From a virus: DNA of 64,000 nucleotides. Location: positions 91,574-155,573 of the IMG/VR virus record IMGVR_UViG_3300032397_000003; one strand, 5' to 3'. The position numbers and the translations under genes were made by a program. How positions within the stretch are numbered: the stretch's first letter is position 1; each line of letters starts with the position of its first letter. Positions 17,472 to 26,411 of this stretch are shown here, one piece after another. The notes under the pieces are model-generated. The model was not told the DNA's origin. It was given only the letters and a program-made list of their open reading frames with translations, and searched no databases.

Positions 17472-19030
17472 TTAGACCCCAGTACAAATGTTCCTTTTCT
17501 ATTCATATCAAAATCCATAGCTTTTGCTCTTCCTGCATCTCTTCCAGACTCATATTTATCTAATTTTTCTAATAAGCCAGCTTGTTTCGCTTCGGCATAT
17601 CTTTGAGTGGATACTCCCATTGTTTGTGCAGCCTCTCTTAATTGCTTAACATCTTCATAATCTGCAGCATTTAGTTGTTTTTTCAATTGCTCATCCGTAG
17701 CTGAAGAGGATGCCGCTTGAACTATGTAAGACTGAGATGCTGTCTTTCCCGCTTCTTGAATTTTTTCGGTATTTCTCATATAATCTACAGCGCCATAATC
17801 CCAAATAGCACCTAACCAATTGAGTAAATCCCCTATAACTTTTTGCACTGTATTTATAGCTGATGTTATACCACTAGTAATTTTATTAAAGAGATTACCA
17901 AAAAAATCTAATACAGGTCCAAGTTTTTTTAATACTGGTGCAGCCATTTTAGATAATTTAGAAAATAAATTTTTTATAGGTTTTATAAATATAGAATCAA
18001 ATAATGTACTTAGTATTGTATATCCTGATTTGAAAACTCTAATAGCTCCCATAACAAAATTGTATATTCCCGTTATAAGTTTAATAGGGAGTAATATAAT
18101 AAATTTCCATATTTTAAATTGAAGTATAAGAAATTTACCTAAAGCTTTAAATAAAAAACTACCTATTTTTTTAATGATAGGTAAAGCGGGAACTATGTAA
18201 TCAGTAAAAAATACTTTTAATGTATTAAAAAGATCAGATATAAGAGGTTCTATTTCTTTCCAGTTATCATAAATTAAATAGGCTATAAGAGCTGCTGCTG
18301 CAACTGCTGCAACTAGAGGCCAACTTAATACCGCCATTGCAGCACCTAAAGAACTTATTATTGGACCTAGAAATCCAACTGCCCAAACTATAGCAAGAAG
18401 TAGTGGAAGAAATTGAGCTATGAAATCAGTTATCTTTCCCCATATAGGGTCTTTTAACCCAAGCATATCAAGTATAGCTCTAAATATTTGTTTTAATACT
18501 TTTGGTATTACATTCCATAAAAGATTCCAGAACATTTTTAAAAGTGTTGGTAAGAATTTTATAAGACTTACAATAGCACTACCAATAATGCCTAAAATCC
18601 AAGGTAAGAACTTTTGTATGATTCCCATTCTAAGTAGAACAAGAAATACAATAAGTTCAGTTATAAAACTAACTGAAGCAAGTCCTTTTAAAAATCCTAA
18701 AGTCTTTTGAAAGAAATTTGATTTAATTACTTTTTGCCATTTTTCAGTAATCCAATGGCTTTTCTTTTTATCCCCATCTGAAGGTTCATTTTTTTTATCT
18801 TGTTTATTCCCATCTATTGATGCGCCATATACTTTTTCTACTATTTCTATAAGTCTAGTAAATCTAGTGATAAGCATATTATGAAGTCCTTTAATGGCTA
18901 AAGTAAACATACCATTATTACCAAGAAATTTCATAAGAAAAGGAGTATATATTTTATCAACTTTAGTTTGTTCTTTTTTTAATTCTTTACTAAGAGGTTT
19001 ATTAAAATCTGGTAAAACCATTCCATCCAT
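17468..19030 (-). CDS. Tape measure protein
   Basis: 520 residues, very hydrophobic between about 110 and 400 with many amphipathic or transmembrane-like helices, including YLIYDNWKEIEPLISDLF, a phrase typical of tape measure proteins. It follows the chaperone genes and precedes the hub adaptor, the standard position. At about 1.5 angstrom per residue it predicts a fairly short tail of about 75-80 nm. Confidence 0.8.
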   Translation of the reverse strand: MDGMVLPDFNKPLSKELKKEQTKVDKIYTPFLMKFLGNNGMFTLAIKGLHNMLITRFTRLIEIVEKVYGASIDGNKQDKKNEPSDGDKKKSHWITEKWQKVIKSNFFQKTLGFLKGLASVSFITELIVFLVLLRMGIIQKFLPWILGIIGSAIVSLIKFLPTLLKMFWNLLWNVIPKVLKQIFRAILDMLGLKDPIWGKITDFIAQFLPLLLAIVWAVGFLGPIISSLGAAMAVLSWPLVAAVAAAALIAYLIYDNWKEIEPLISDLFNTLKVFFTDYIVPALPIIKKIGSFLFKALGKFLILQFKIWKFIILLPIKLITGIYNFVMGAIRVFKSGYTILSTLFDSIFIKPIKNLFSKLSKMAAPVLKKLGPVLDFFGNLFNKITSGITSAINTVQKVIGDLLNWLGAIWDYGAVDYMRNTEKIQEAGKTASQSYIVQAASSSATDEQLKKQLNAADYEDVKQLREAAQTMGVSTQRYAEAKQAGLLEKLDKYESGRDAGRAKAMDFDMNRKGTFVLGSK

Positions 19031-19058
19031 CTATGATAAACCCCCTTTTAAAAATTTT

Positions 19059-19073
19059 ATAATTATTAGTAAG
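19059..19073 (-). promoter_or_regulatory. Class C (late-type) motif before tape measure
   Basis: Minus strand TTACTAATAATTATA, about 29 nt before the tape measure ATG, with GGGGG near the start. Confidence 0.55.
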
Positions 19074-19083
19074 AAATTTCTTA

Positions 19084-19380
19084 TTATCTTCTCATTGAAG
19101 AACTTGAAGGCATCTTACTTGTTTCTTTTTTCATCTCAGCTTGTTTAGCTTTTTGATAAGTCTCATATTGACTATATCGTTTCTTAGCAATCCATCTAGG
19201 CATTGCTAAGACTTCATTTTCAGATAAACCTACCTTATATACCAAAATAAATATCAAGTCCTGAATTGAATTTAGGTTTTCTCTCGGTAACATCTCCCGT
19301 ATGTTGTTTACGATAGTTGAGTGGGAGAAGTTGCCTTGGATCGATGACATCCCTAAGTAACCTCTTGTCTGATTCACCAC
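19084..19380 (-). CDS. Tail assembly chaperone extension, probably made by frameshift
   Basis: Open frame of 98 codons overlapping the 3' end of the chaperone gene in another frame and ending just before the tape measure gene. Only the part after about codon 37 looks coding (QDLIFILVYKVGLSENEVLAMPRWIAKK), matching the style of gpT/gp26-type chaperone ends. The upstream part is probably a shadow of the main frame, so this segment is most likely joined to it by a -2 (or +1) shift; GAGAGAAAAC at 19276-19285 (minus strand) allows an exact -2 re-pairing of AGA. An independent start cannot be excluded. Confidence 0.55.
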   Translation of the reverse strand: MVNQTRGYLGMSSIQGNFSHSTIVNNIREMLPRENLNSIQDLIFILVYKVGLSENEVLAMPRWIAKKRYSQYETYQKAKQAEMKKETSKMPSSSSMRR

Positions 19381-20407
19381 ACAAAGGACAAACTAATTCT
19401 GCCTCTGAGTTTAAACCAAACTCTATATTTTCAAATAAATCCTCTATGTTGCGCATTGTCTTTCTTTTAATGCCATTTTTAAATTCTTCATATTTCTGGT
19501 CATCTGAAAGAACAACATTATTTTTAGTTATAAGCATCATCGATTTTGCATATAATACTAAATCTTTTCCTTGCGCCTCTTTAAGAGCATTTATTTCATC
19601 TTCTTTCTTTTGTTTTAATTCGTGTAGAGGAACATTAGCTTCTCTTCTATTCTGAATATTCTTAATTTTTGAACCATATAACTTATCAGAAAACTTTTTA
19701 GCTTTAAGTACATCTTCAAGTCTTGGATATCTAATTGTATACAAAGCACCATCAGCCAATATAGTAAAAGGTTCTTTAACTTTTATCGTAGCTACTTCCA
19801 CTTCTCTTGTATGTAAATCAATATCATCTAATGGGTTATTTTTATATTTTCTTAATAGAAATTGTTTGAATTCATCATCAGACATTTCAGCAAATCTACT
19901 CGCCATATAAGCTCTCATTTCTTCATCAACTTGCTCCATAGACTTAAAAGTTAAATCAGAAAGTTCTATTATGTATTCATTTACTACTCTGTCTTTATCA
20001 CTTTTTTCAGATTGACATTGACATATCCAATAATGAATATGAGTATTACCTTCATATTGTTGTTTGATAGCTATTAGAGTTTCAAGTATATCTTCTGCTG
20101 TCATATCTTTAATATTGAAATCCGGTTCATTTCTTTTTAAATCATTAAGAATGACTACAAGATTTTCTAGAAGGTTATCTTGAGTTGATAATTCAATATC
20201 ATTAATATGTTTACCATTAAAGTCATCAAAATATAAAGTAGGAGGAGTAGCAAATCTTCCCTGTGATTCATAATCTATTTTTACAAACCCCGCAGTATTT
20301 TGAAATTCATCTTCTTTTTCCATATCAGCTTCTAGATTCTTTTTTTCTAAAGTCTGACTTCTTCTTCTTGCAACTTCTTCTGGTTTGAGAATAAGTGGTT
20401 CTGTCAT
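19235..20407 (-). CDS. Tail/baseplate assembly chaperone (gp26-like), main frame
   Basis: 390 residues. Charged and helical, with a late CPLCGESDKRLLRDVIDPRQLLPL block (about 342-365), probably zinc-binding and reminiscent of T4 gp26/gp51-type hub assembly proteins. It lies between the tube and tape measure genes, the usual place for tail assembly chaperones. It ends FGI at 19235, while a second frame continues to 19084. Confidence 0.6.
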   Translation of the reverse strand: MTEPLILKPEEVARRRSQTLEKKNLEADMEKEDEFQNTAGFVKIDYESQGRFATPPTLYFDDFNGKHINDIELSTQDNLLENLVVILNDLKRNEPDFNIKDMTAEDILETLIAIKQQYEGNTHIHYWICQCQSEKSDKDRVVNEYIIELSDLTFKSMEQVDEEMRAYMASRFAEMSDDEFKQFLLRKYKNNPLDDIDLHTREVEVATIKVKEPFTILADGALYTIRYPRLEDVLKAKKFSDKLYGSKIKNIQNRREANVPLHELKQKKEDEINALKEAQGKDLVLYAKSMMLITKNNVVLSDDQKYEEFKNGIKRKTMRNIEDLFENIEFGLNSEAELVCPLCGESDKRLLRDVIDPRQLLPLNYRKQHTGDVTERKPKFNSGLDIYFGI

Positions 20408-20435
20408 TAGTCTTCTCCTGTAAGTTTATAAAAAC

Positions 20436-20449
20436 TTTTTATTAGTATG
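20436..20449 (-). promoter_or_regulatory. Class C (late-type) motif before chaperone gene
   Basis: Minus strand CATACTAATAAAAA, about 30 nt before the ATG, with the SD AGGAGAAG downstream of it. Confidence 0.5.
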
Positions 20450-20454
20450 TAAAG

Positions 20455-21099
20455 TTAAAGAGCAGATGTACCCTGGGATAATCTAATATTATCACAAGTA
20501 AACTCAGCAGTAATTATTTCATTTTCTCCTGAAGCATGGTCATATCCTATGCCTGTTACATTTTTAAACTTCATTCCATCTATTTTTATCCATTCAGGAG
20601 AAGGTAACATATCAGGTTGCATTGGAATTATAATAGCAGTTTTTTTACTAGCGTCTTGATCATCTTTAAATAAATAATCACCCCTTAAATTTTTAAATCC
20701 AAGTGAGCTTCCTTTAGAAAATGTTACAATCTCTTCTTCCCATTTTCTAAAATATCCTTTAACGTTACCAAAACTATTTTCTAGAAAAGTACAACTAAAA
20801 GTATCAGTATAAACTAAATCTTTTAGAAATTGTCTACCACCACTTCTTTGATATTCAAATCCAGTTAATGGGATATCATTTATAGCATATAGATTAACTC
20901 TCATCATAATGGTATCTAAAACTGATAAAGCTATACCACCCGGAGTTTTTGGAAATGTTTCTGGATAAATAAGCATTTCAAATAAACATTTATGTTGAAG
21001 TGAGAAAGTAGATGCTAAAGCTATATCAGCTTCATTTAGAATAGCTGCAGCATCTACTACAGACTTATAACCATTTATAACACTATTAGCAATAGCCAT
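20455..21099 (-). CDS. Second tail tube-like protein
   Basis: 214 residues, 7 nt after the gene for the shorter tube protein. The gp19-like character shows in LASTFSLQHKCLFEMLIYPETFP, NLYAINDIPLTGFEYQR, FLENSFGNVKGYFRKWEEEI and a final EFTCDNIRLSQG. It is either the main tube protein or a tube-initiator relative; I favour the second because its shorter neighbour has gp19 length. Confidence 0.65.
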   Translation of the reverse strand: MAIANSVINGYKSVVDAAAILNEADIALASTFSLQHKCLFEMLIYPETFPKTPGGIALSVLDTIMMRVNLYAINDIPLTGFEYQRSGGRQFLKDLVYTDTFSCTFLENSFGNVKGYFRKWEEEIVTFSKGSSLGFKNLRGDYLFKDDQDASKKTAIIIPMQPDMLPSPEWIKIDGMKFKNVTGIGYDHASGENEIITAEFTCDNIRLSQGTSAL

Positions 21100-21106
21100 A
21101 TTATAA

Positions 21107-21619
21107 TTACTCTACAGTCATTACAACATATATGAATATAACAGTTATTCTTAATGGATCACCTGATTGGTTATCAAATGTTTGAATCTTAACAGATTTA
21201 GGTTTAGCATATTTAAAACTAATAGTTTTTACACCTGATTGAGTTCTATCTTCTGCTTGTACTATCACTGTTGATCTTGCCATTATTTCTGGAAGAGCTG
21301 TACCATTAGAATGATCGTAAGACATATCAGACCATTTTCTAATATCATCATATACTTTCCATGCTTGATCAAGTCTTATATCAATTGTAAATTCTTTTGT
21401 AGTTTCTTGTAACATACCTGTCTTAGGAATTTTAAATCCTTTTCTGAATATCTCATATACGTTTACTACATCTTCAGGTGGATCGAAAGTTTGATCACAT
21501 CTTAAAGATATTGCATTAGCATCACCACCACCTGGAATACCATTTGGAAATATAATTGAGAACTGCGATGCTAGGGCGTCGTCTCCAAGAGAGAGTATTT
21601 GATCTGTTGAAATCGCCAT
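21107..21619 (-). CDS. Tail tube protein (gp19-like)
   Basis: 170 residues, the length of T4 gp19 (163), encoded directly after the sheath gene. Tube-type segments: LASQFSIIFPNGIPG, IFRKGFKIPKTGML, TIDIRLDQAWKVYDDIRKW and a final strand ITVIFIYVVMTVE. It would polymerise into the inner tube through which DNA passes. Confidence 0.75.
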   Translation of the reverse strand: MAISTDQILSLGDDALASQFSIIFPNGIPGGGDANAISLRCDQTFDPPEDVVNVYEIFRKGFKIPKTGMLQETTKEFTIDIRLDQAWKVYDDIRKWSDMSYDHSNGTALPEIMARSTVIVQAEDRTQSGVKTISFKYAKPKSVKIQTFDNQSGDPLRITVIFIYVVMTVE

Positions 21620-21644
21620 TTATTTTACCTCTTTATTTATCTAA

Positions 21645-21685
21645 ATTATTCTAATATTAGTAAGGGAATATTTCATCCCTTACTA
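21645..21685 (-). promoter_or_regulatory. Hairpin with overlapping class C motif between sheath and tube
   Basis: Perfect 10-bp inverted repeat TAGTAAGGGA / TCCCTTACTA (21658-21685, 8-nt loop). On the minus strand its right arm runs into the class C-like TTACTAATATTAGAATAAT ahead of the tube gene. It may combine partial termination or RNA stabilisation after the sheath with a fresh late start for the tube gene. Confidence 0.5.
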
Positions 21686-21693
21686 AAATTTTA

Positions 21694-23844
21694 TTAAGCC
21701 GTTAAACTTTCAATTGAAATATTTTGCCCTATTCTAGTAAGTCTTAAAATAACCCACTGAGAATTTGGGGTGATCTGGCAATAAAAATCTAGGACGAACT
21801 GACGATTATTTAAAACAGTATTGGTATTATTTGTAGCGTCGCAAATAATTTTGTAGGCTCTAATCCATCCATTTGCCTTGATAGGTTCTACAAATTCTTC
21901 TGTTTGAACCTTAGCCATCATTCTATGAAGAGGATCGTTGATTTTAAATTCTTGTTTTCTAAGTATTTGCTTTGTAATAACTTCTATCATATACTTATAA
22001 ACTCTTCTTGTACCAACAAAACTTGTATCACTATTTGTTACTTGTAGAGTTTGATCTCCATAACACATAAGACCATAAGCCTGATCTAGTATAATAGGGT
22101 TGATTTGATTATTGTAGAATGAATCAAGCTCTGCTTGGGTATAATCAATTTCAACTTCTTTAACTACCCAATCATTTAACTGACCACCATGATTACTTTC
22201 ATCTAATCCTGCTGGAGATGCAGCATCATAAACATCTGACATATAAGCAAACTTTTTACCAACTGAACCAACATTTGAAATCCATGCAAAACTATTATTA
22301 TAATCATCTTGAATTTTTGCCCAGTTGTGATAAAGTCCTACATCATCAGTATCAAGAGCTAAACTTGATCTAAACGCTAATGCTTGAGAAGCACTTGCTC
22401 CAAGAGGAACACATGTAATACCTTGACCCCATACTTGATAAGTTTGAATAAGGGTATTTATAGTATTTGCATGAGTACCATAACAATCCATAAATATTTT
22501 AGCTTTATACTTATTAGCATATTGGAATTGATTCCATGCCGTAGTAAAATCACCTGTTACAGGATCATTACCTCTAGAACCACCTGTAAATGCTATTACT
22601 GCTGAATTAACTGTATAAGGAGTTGCTGTATAAGCAGGATTTAATTTAAAAGTTACATAAGGATTTTCATCAAATACATCTACATAATAAAGAGACTTTC
22701 CAAACGCATCTTTCTCATTTATAAGTGAATAATTATATGCTTGTATAAGTGAATTACCCGTTGATCCCACTTTGTAAAGAGTAAGAGTAAATTTACTTCC
22801 TGATACATAAGCAACTGAAGCTGCTAGATCATCTGTATAAGGAGAAGTGGTAAAGAAACTATGGGATACGGTGGTTGAAGTATCTGCTGTATAACGATAA
22901 TCAAAAGTTACTGCTCGTCCATATTGAGGAATAGATAAAGTTGGATTTGTTCCTGTACTTGCAAGACTTGTACCACCAGAACTAAATACTGCTGTTAATG
23001 CAGAATCTCCTGTAGCTGGATCACTTACTGTTATATTACCAGATGTACTTCCATTTCTTCCTACTATGTTTATAAAGTTCCCCGAAACTGAAGCTGCAGT
23101 ATAACCAAATGCTACATTTATAGCTGATATAACTGCTGTTCTTAAAGTTGTTGCAGATTGCCCTAGATTAAGAGTTTGTATTGAACCATCTATAATAATT
23201 TTAATATACTTATCTGTTGATCCAACACTTAAATTATAACTTGATGCTCCATTTACATCTGTAGTTACTGTAGCATAACTTCCAGCTACTCCTGCAAAAG
23301 TAAGAGAGAATACCCCTGTTGCTAAAGTTACTGAACCTGCTGTAATATCTGCTCCAGACAATGCACCACCTGTAGCCATAGTAACTGTTTTTTCAATTCC
23401 ATTAACTTTTACTTTAAAGTTAGGTTCATCTGATACTGGAATATTTGTTATTGTTCCTGAGAATGTAGCGGTTACTCCATTTCCTGTTCCTACTGCATGA
23501 GTAGCTCCTTTAGCAGTTGATCCATAGCTAAAAGTAGAAGGGGTTCTTCCTACTCCAAAAGCAGTTACTGTTGCTTTCCCTACATCAATTCCACCATAGG
23601 CTGAATTTGTTCCTATTGCAGAAGCTACCCATAAAGGTGCTCTTCTTGTAAATGCAATAGCTTCAAAAACACCTGGATAGGATGCTGAAGGTGTTCCAAG
23701 CTCTCTTAAACAATCCTCTTCAGATTGAAGATACATTGGAGTTGATTTTCCTTTAGCCGAATTTAAAACCATAGCCCCTGTCTCATCAACAAGAGTATTT
23801 ATAAATCCACTCAAATCGCGCTCTAAAACTTGCGTTCTACTCAT
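21694..23844 (-). CDS. Tail sheath protein
   Basis: 716 residues, first gene of the tail operon. The N-terminus has the sheath handle pattern (LVDETGAMVLNSAKGKSTPMY, then FEAIAFTRRAPLWVASAIG). A long Ser/Thr/Gly-rich beta insertion (about 95-310) precedes the conserved C-terminal domain (KKFAYMSDVYDAASPAG, then YGLMCYGDQTL, KYMIEVITKQILRKQEF and a final VILRLTRIGQNISIESL). Larger than T4 gp18 (659) because of the outward-facing insertion. It contracts during infection. Confidence 0.88.
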   Translation of the reverse strand: MSRTQVLERDLSGFINTLVDETGAMVLNSAKGKSTPMYLQSEEDCLRELGTPSASYPGVFEAIAFTRRAPLWVASAIGTNSAYGGIDVGKATVTAFGVGRTPSTFSYGSTAKGATHAVGTGNGVTATFSGTITNIPVSDEPNFKVKVNGIEKTVTMATGGALSGADITAGSVTLATGVFSLTFAGVAGSYATVTTDVNGASSYNLSVGSTDKYIKIIIDGSIQTLNLGQSATTLRTAVISAINVAFGYTAASVSGNFINIVGRNGSTSGNITVSDPATGDSALTAVFSSGGTSLASTGTNPTLSIPQYGRAVTFDYRYTADTSTTVSHSFFTTSPYTDDLAASVAYVSGSKFTLTLYKVGSTGNSLIQAYNYSLINEKDAFGKSLYYVDVFDENPYVTFKLNPAYTATPYTVNSAVIAFTGGSRGNDPVTGDFTTAWNQFQYANKYKAKIFMDCYGTHANTINTLIQTYQVWGQGITCVPLGASASQALAFRSSLALDTDDVGLYHNWAKIQDDYNNSFAWISNVGSVGKKFAYMSDVYDAASPAGLDESNHGGQLNDWVVKEVEIDYTQAELDSFYNNQINPIILDQAYGLMCYGDQTLQVTNSDTSFVGTRRVYKYMIEVITKQILRKQEFKINDPLHRMMAKVQTEEFVEPIKANGWIRAYKIICDATNNTNTVLNNRQFVLDFYCQITPNSQWVILRLTRIGQNISIESLTA

Positions 23845-23890
23845 TATTTTGTATACCTCTGTGTAATCATAATTTCCCTTTTTCCATAAA

Positions 23891-23948
23891 TTTCATTTAT
23901 TATTAGTAAAAAATTTTTAAAGAAAATAATTACTAATAATAAATGAAA
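23891..23948. promoter_or_regulatory. Divergent class C motifs in a perfect 19-bp inverted repeat
   Basis: TTTCATTTATTATTAGTAA (23891-23909) and its exact reverse complement TTACTAATAATAAATGAAA (23930-23948) are separated by 20 nt. The left copy points to the sheath gene (-), the right copy to the 44-residue membrane protein (+). Best read as back-to-back late promoters, or as a binding site for a dimeric regulator. Confidence 0.6.
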
Positions 23949-23966
23949 ATAAAGGAGTTGTGTATT

Positions 23967-24101
23967 ATGGGAGTATTTTTAATAAGTTTAGCTATTTCTG
24001 CATTTATAACCTATATAAAGGAAGAAATGAGAGAGGATTTTTATTGTCGATTTTTTTACACTTTTTTAGTAATTTTTTTAATAAAAAGTTTAACTTTTTA
24101 A
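23967..24101 (+). CDS. 44-residue membrane protein
   Basis: ATG with AAAGGAG upstream, 20 nt after the right-hand class C motif. Two hydrophobic stretches (about 2-17 and 28-43) flank a charged EEMREDFYCRF loop, so two membrane passes are likely. Late expression and size would suit a holin-like or lysis protein; no family is recognised. The 3' end overlaps a class B promoter. Confidence 0.5.
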   Translation: MGVFLISLAISAFITYIKEEMREDFYCRFFYTFLVIFLIKSLTF

Positions 24102-24120
24102 GTTTTTTCTATATATTATA
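24083..24120 (+). promoter_or_regulatory. Class B (middle-type) promoter, copy 4
   Basis: AAAAAGTTTAA at 24083-24093, a 13-nt gap, TTCTATATATTATA at 24107-24120. It precedes the frameshifted gene at 24153. Confidence 0.75.
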
Positions 24121-24152
24121 ATTATAGAAAGAAATTAAAAAAGGAGTAAATT

Positions 24153-24528
24153 GTGACTAAAGAGCATAAATCAGTATTTGACTATGGAAGATTGTATGAG
24201 ATGTCTAATCTCTTTCCAGAAGATACTGGTTTAAAATTTAAAATTTAAAGTTTGGATTTCAACTAAATCTGGTAGAGAGGGATATAATGCTAGAATTAAA
24301 ATCTCTAATGCAGAGGGTACAGCATCAGTTATGATATGGGGAACCCCTAAAATTAAAGATACAAAAGGTAAGATAACTATTACAGGAAATGACTTGAAAG
24401 ATATAGTTAAATTTGTAGAATTAAATAGGGAAGAACTTTTAAAGCATTGGGGAGGGGAAACAAGCAGTAAACAATTTACAAATGCAATTAAGTCTATTAA
24501 AAAAAATAAAAAAGGAGAAATAAGATGA
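24153..24528 (+). pseudogene. Frameshifted member of the 'EMANL' small-protein family
   Basis: GTG at 24153 with AAGGAG upstream opens a frame (…YGRLYEMSNLFPEDTGLKFKI) that stops at 24246-24248. The family continues in another frame as KVWISTKSGREGYNARIKI to 24528. Intact paralogues at 49996 and 53819 read TGLNYRLWIQT and TGLDYIVWISP at this point. The break is explained exactly by a 7-bp tandem duplication: AAAATTT occurs twice, at 24233-24239 and 24240-24246. Removing one copy restores TGLKFKVWIS. The N-terminal YGRLYE|MSN looks like the capsid-targeting signature shared by its paralogues. Confidence 0.75.
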
Positions 24529-24926
24529 AAAAATTAGTAATGAGTACAGTATTGATGTTTATAGTAGTAGTTGGTTATGCAAAAGAAGTAAGTATATTAG
24601 ATGTAGATTACATAACAAGTTGGAAATTGTTGGGGATGTCTACATGGGGTAGTGATGAATATACAAATGGAGATATGAGAATAGCGGCAGTAATAGAAGC
24701 CGATCAAATTACTCTTGTAGGTATTGATGATATACCCCAAAAGATTAAAGAAGTGACTACAGCCATTGATGAAGAGGGTCTTAAAGTAACAACTATTAAA
24801 ATGGAAGGTAATAAATTCTATTATACTATTAAGCGAATCAGCTCAAATTCCATTATGTTTAAATTGATATTTGTTAAAAGTGGTAACGAGAGATTAAGAT
24901 ATATTCTGGGTAATGAAGAGCAGTAA
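24525..24926 (+). CDS. Secreted/periplasmic protein, unknown
   Basis: 133 residues with a clear signal peptide (KK then hydrophobic 4-17, cleavage likely after GYA19). The mature part is about 114 residues with alternating strands. Its start overlaps the end of the broken gene. A strong terminator follows. No family recognised. Confidence 0.7.
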   Translation: MKKLVMSTVLMFIVVVGYAKEVSILDVDYITSWKLLGMSTWGSDEYTNGDMRIAAVIEADQITLVGIDDIPQKIKEVTTAIDEEGLKVTTIKMEGNKFYYTIKRISSNSIMFKLIFVKSGNERLRYILGNEEQ

Positions 24927-24935
24927 TCGAATATG

Positions 24936-24990
24936 AAATAGAAAAATCTGAGAGAAAAATAGTTTAATTCTCTCAGATATTTCTATTTTA
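24936..24990 (+). terminator. Rho-independent terminator
   Basis: An 11-bp stem ATCTGAGAGAA / TTCTCTCAGAT with a loop of about 11 nt, extended by AAATAGAAA / TTTCTATTT, ending in TATTTTA. Confidence 0.75.
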
Positions 24991-25025
24991 TGATACATAA
25001 AAAATTTAAAAAACGGAGGATTTAA

Positions 25026-26396
25026 ATGAACAGTTTAAAAAGTTTAATTTGTATGGTTATTCTATCTGCATTTGTAGCATGTTCAGGAGGAGGTTCTGGG
25101 GAATCAACAGTAACTTATGTAAATAATACCCCAATAGTAGATACCGGTACTCCGGTAACTTTTCAAGGTACAATCGAAAAAGGGGCATTGCAAAGAGGGT
25201 CTAGAGTTATTGCATCAGAATGGAATGTATTAACTGGTTATTCGGGACTATGCTTTAAAACATATACCACTGATGATAAAGGAAGTTACACAATTAAAAG
25301 TTCTAAAATAAAGGATATGATAGATGTTGAAGCAGAGGGATATTTTTTTAACGAAAACGATGCTTCTACGAACAATAAAATTATATTATATGGTTTACTA
25401 GACAGTAATAAAGCAACTTGGAATATCAATATTTTAACTCATATTATAAGATATAGAGTTATAAAACTTTTAGAGGATGATGTTGATTTTGATGATGCAG
25501 TTACAAGTGCTGTTACCTCACTTTATAATAATTTAGGATGGGGAGTTGTAGATCCCTCTTTAATAAATGCAGTTGACAATCCACAATTATTATTTCTATC
25601 TAGTGCTATATGTAAAAATAGAACAGCTTCAGAAGTATCTAAACTATTAACTGATTTATCTTTAGACTTAGAGGATGGAAATATAGATATATCTATGCTT
25701 AATTCTTCTTTCGCTCTAGTGAATACAGCAACAGTAACTTCTAATATCATTGCAAAATATGGTAGTTGTCCTAATCTTGCAAATGTTAAATCTCAAGTAT
25801 TAGCTCAAAGAGGATTAGTGGATATAACCATTAAAATATTTACTGCTTCACCTATACCTTACTCTGGGGTAGATTGGTATATAAGAAATGCATCGAGTAT
25901 AATGTATATGAAAGATAATAAATTAGATAGTTTAGCCTCACTCCAGGTATCTATGTCTCATCTTGGAGTAACTACGAATAATATATCTAATAATATTCTA
26001 GAATTTTTTAGTATTACGGTTGATGGAGTAAAAACACTTTATTTTTCTCTGGGTTTTGAATCTAATAATATTATTAAACACTATAAGCAAGTAAATGGTA
26101 TTGTTACCGAGATATCTAGTTTACCTACAAAGCCTGTACCGGTTATTCAAACCCTTAATAATGGATTTTATAATTATTCAAATCCTAATCTATTAGATAG
26201 TAATTCCCATAGTTGGAACATAGGTACTTTATATGGATATAAGATATGTGAGGACTTTATTGAAGGTACGCTTCATAGAGGAAAAACAATATTTGTAGAA
26301 CAAGGAGCTGCGGGTATAAAAATATTAGGTTCTTATTGTGACTATACAGCAGATGGGGGATTTTTATATGGCACCTCTAACGCTAGATTTTGGTAA
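25026..26396 (+). CDS. Large surface lipoprotein of bacterial type
   Basis: 456 residues. Lipoprotein signal: hydrophobic 8-18 then FVAC19 followed by SGGGSG, a flexible tether. Next comes a carboxypeptidase-regulatory/Ig-like start (FQGTIEKGALQRGSRVIA, TYTTDDKGSYTIKS, VEAEGYFFNEN) and INILTHIIRYRVIKLL, a set I know from bacterial outer-membrane lipoproteins. The C-terminal half is not recognised. It stands alone between two terminators with its own SD, a typical moron arrangement. A host-surface role such as superinfection exclusion is inference. Confidence 0.75.
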   Translation: MNSLKSLICMVILSAFVACSGGGSGESTVTYVNNTPIVDTGTPVTFQGTIEKGALQRGSRVIASEWNVLTGYSGLCFKTYTTDDKGSYTIKSSKIKDMIDVEAEGYFFNENDASTNNKIILYGLLDSNKATWNINILTHIIRYRVIKLLEDDVDFDDAVTSAVTSLYNNLGWGVVDPSLINAVDNPQLLFLSSAICKNRTASEVSKLLTDLSLDLEDGNIDISMLNSSFALVNTATVTSNIIAKYGSCPNLANVKSQVLAQRGLVDITIKIFTASPIPYSGVDWYIRNASSIMYMKDNKLDSLASLQVSMSHLGVTTNNISNNILEFFSITVDGVKTLYFSLGFESNNIIKHYKQVNGIVTEISSLPTKPVPVIQTLNNGFYNYSNPNLLDSNSHSWNIGTLYGYKICEDFIEGTLHRGKTIFVEQGAAGIKILGSYCDYTADGGFLYGTSNARFW

Positions 26397-26411
26397 TAAT
26401 TTTTAAAACAG

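Noticed and set aside
17820-18710. Several + strand open frames inside the tape measure gene
   Set aside because: Shadows of a strongly coding hydrophobic protein; no binding sites.
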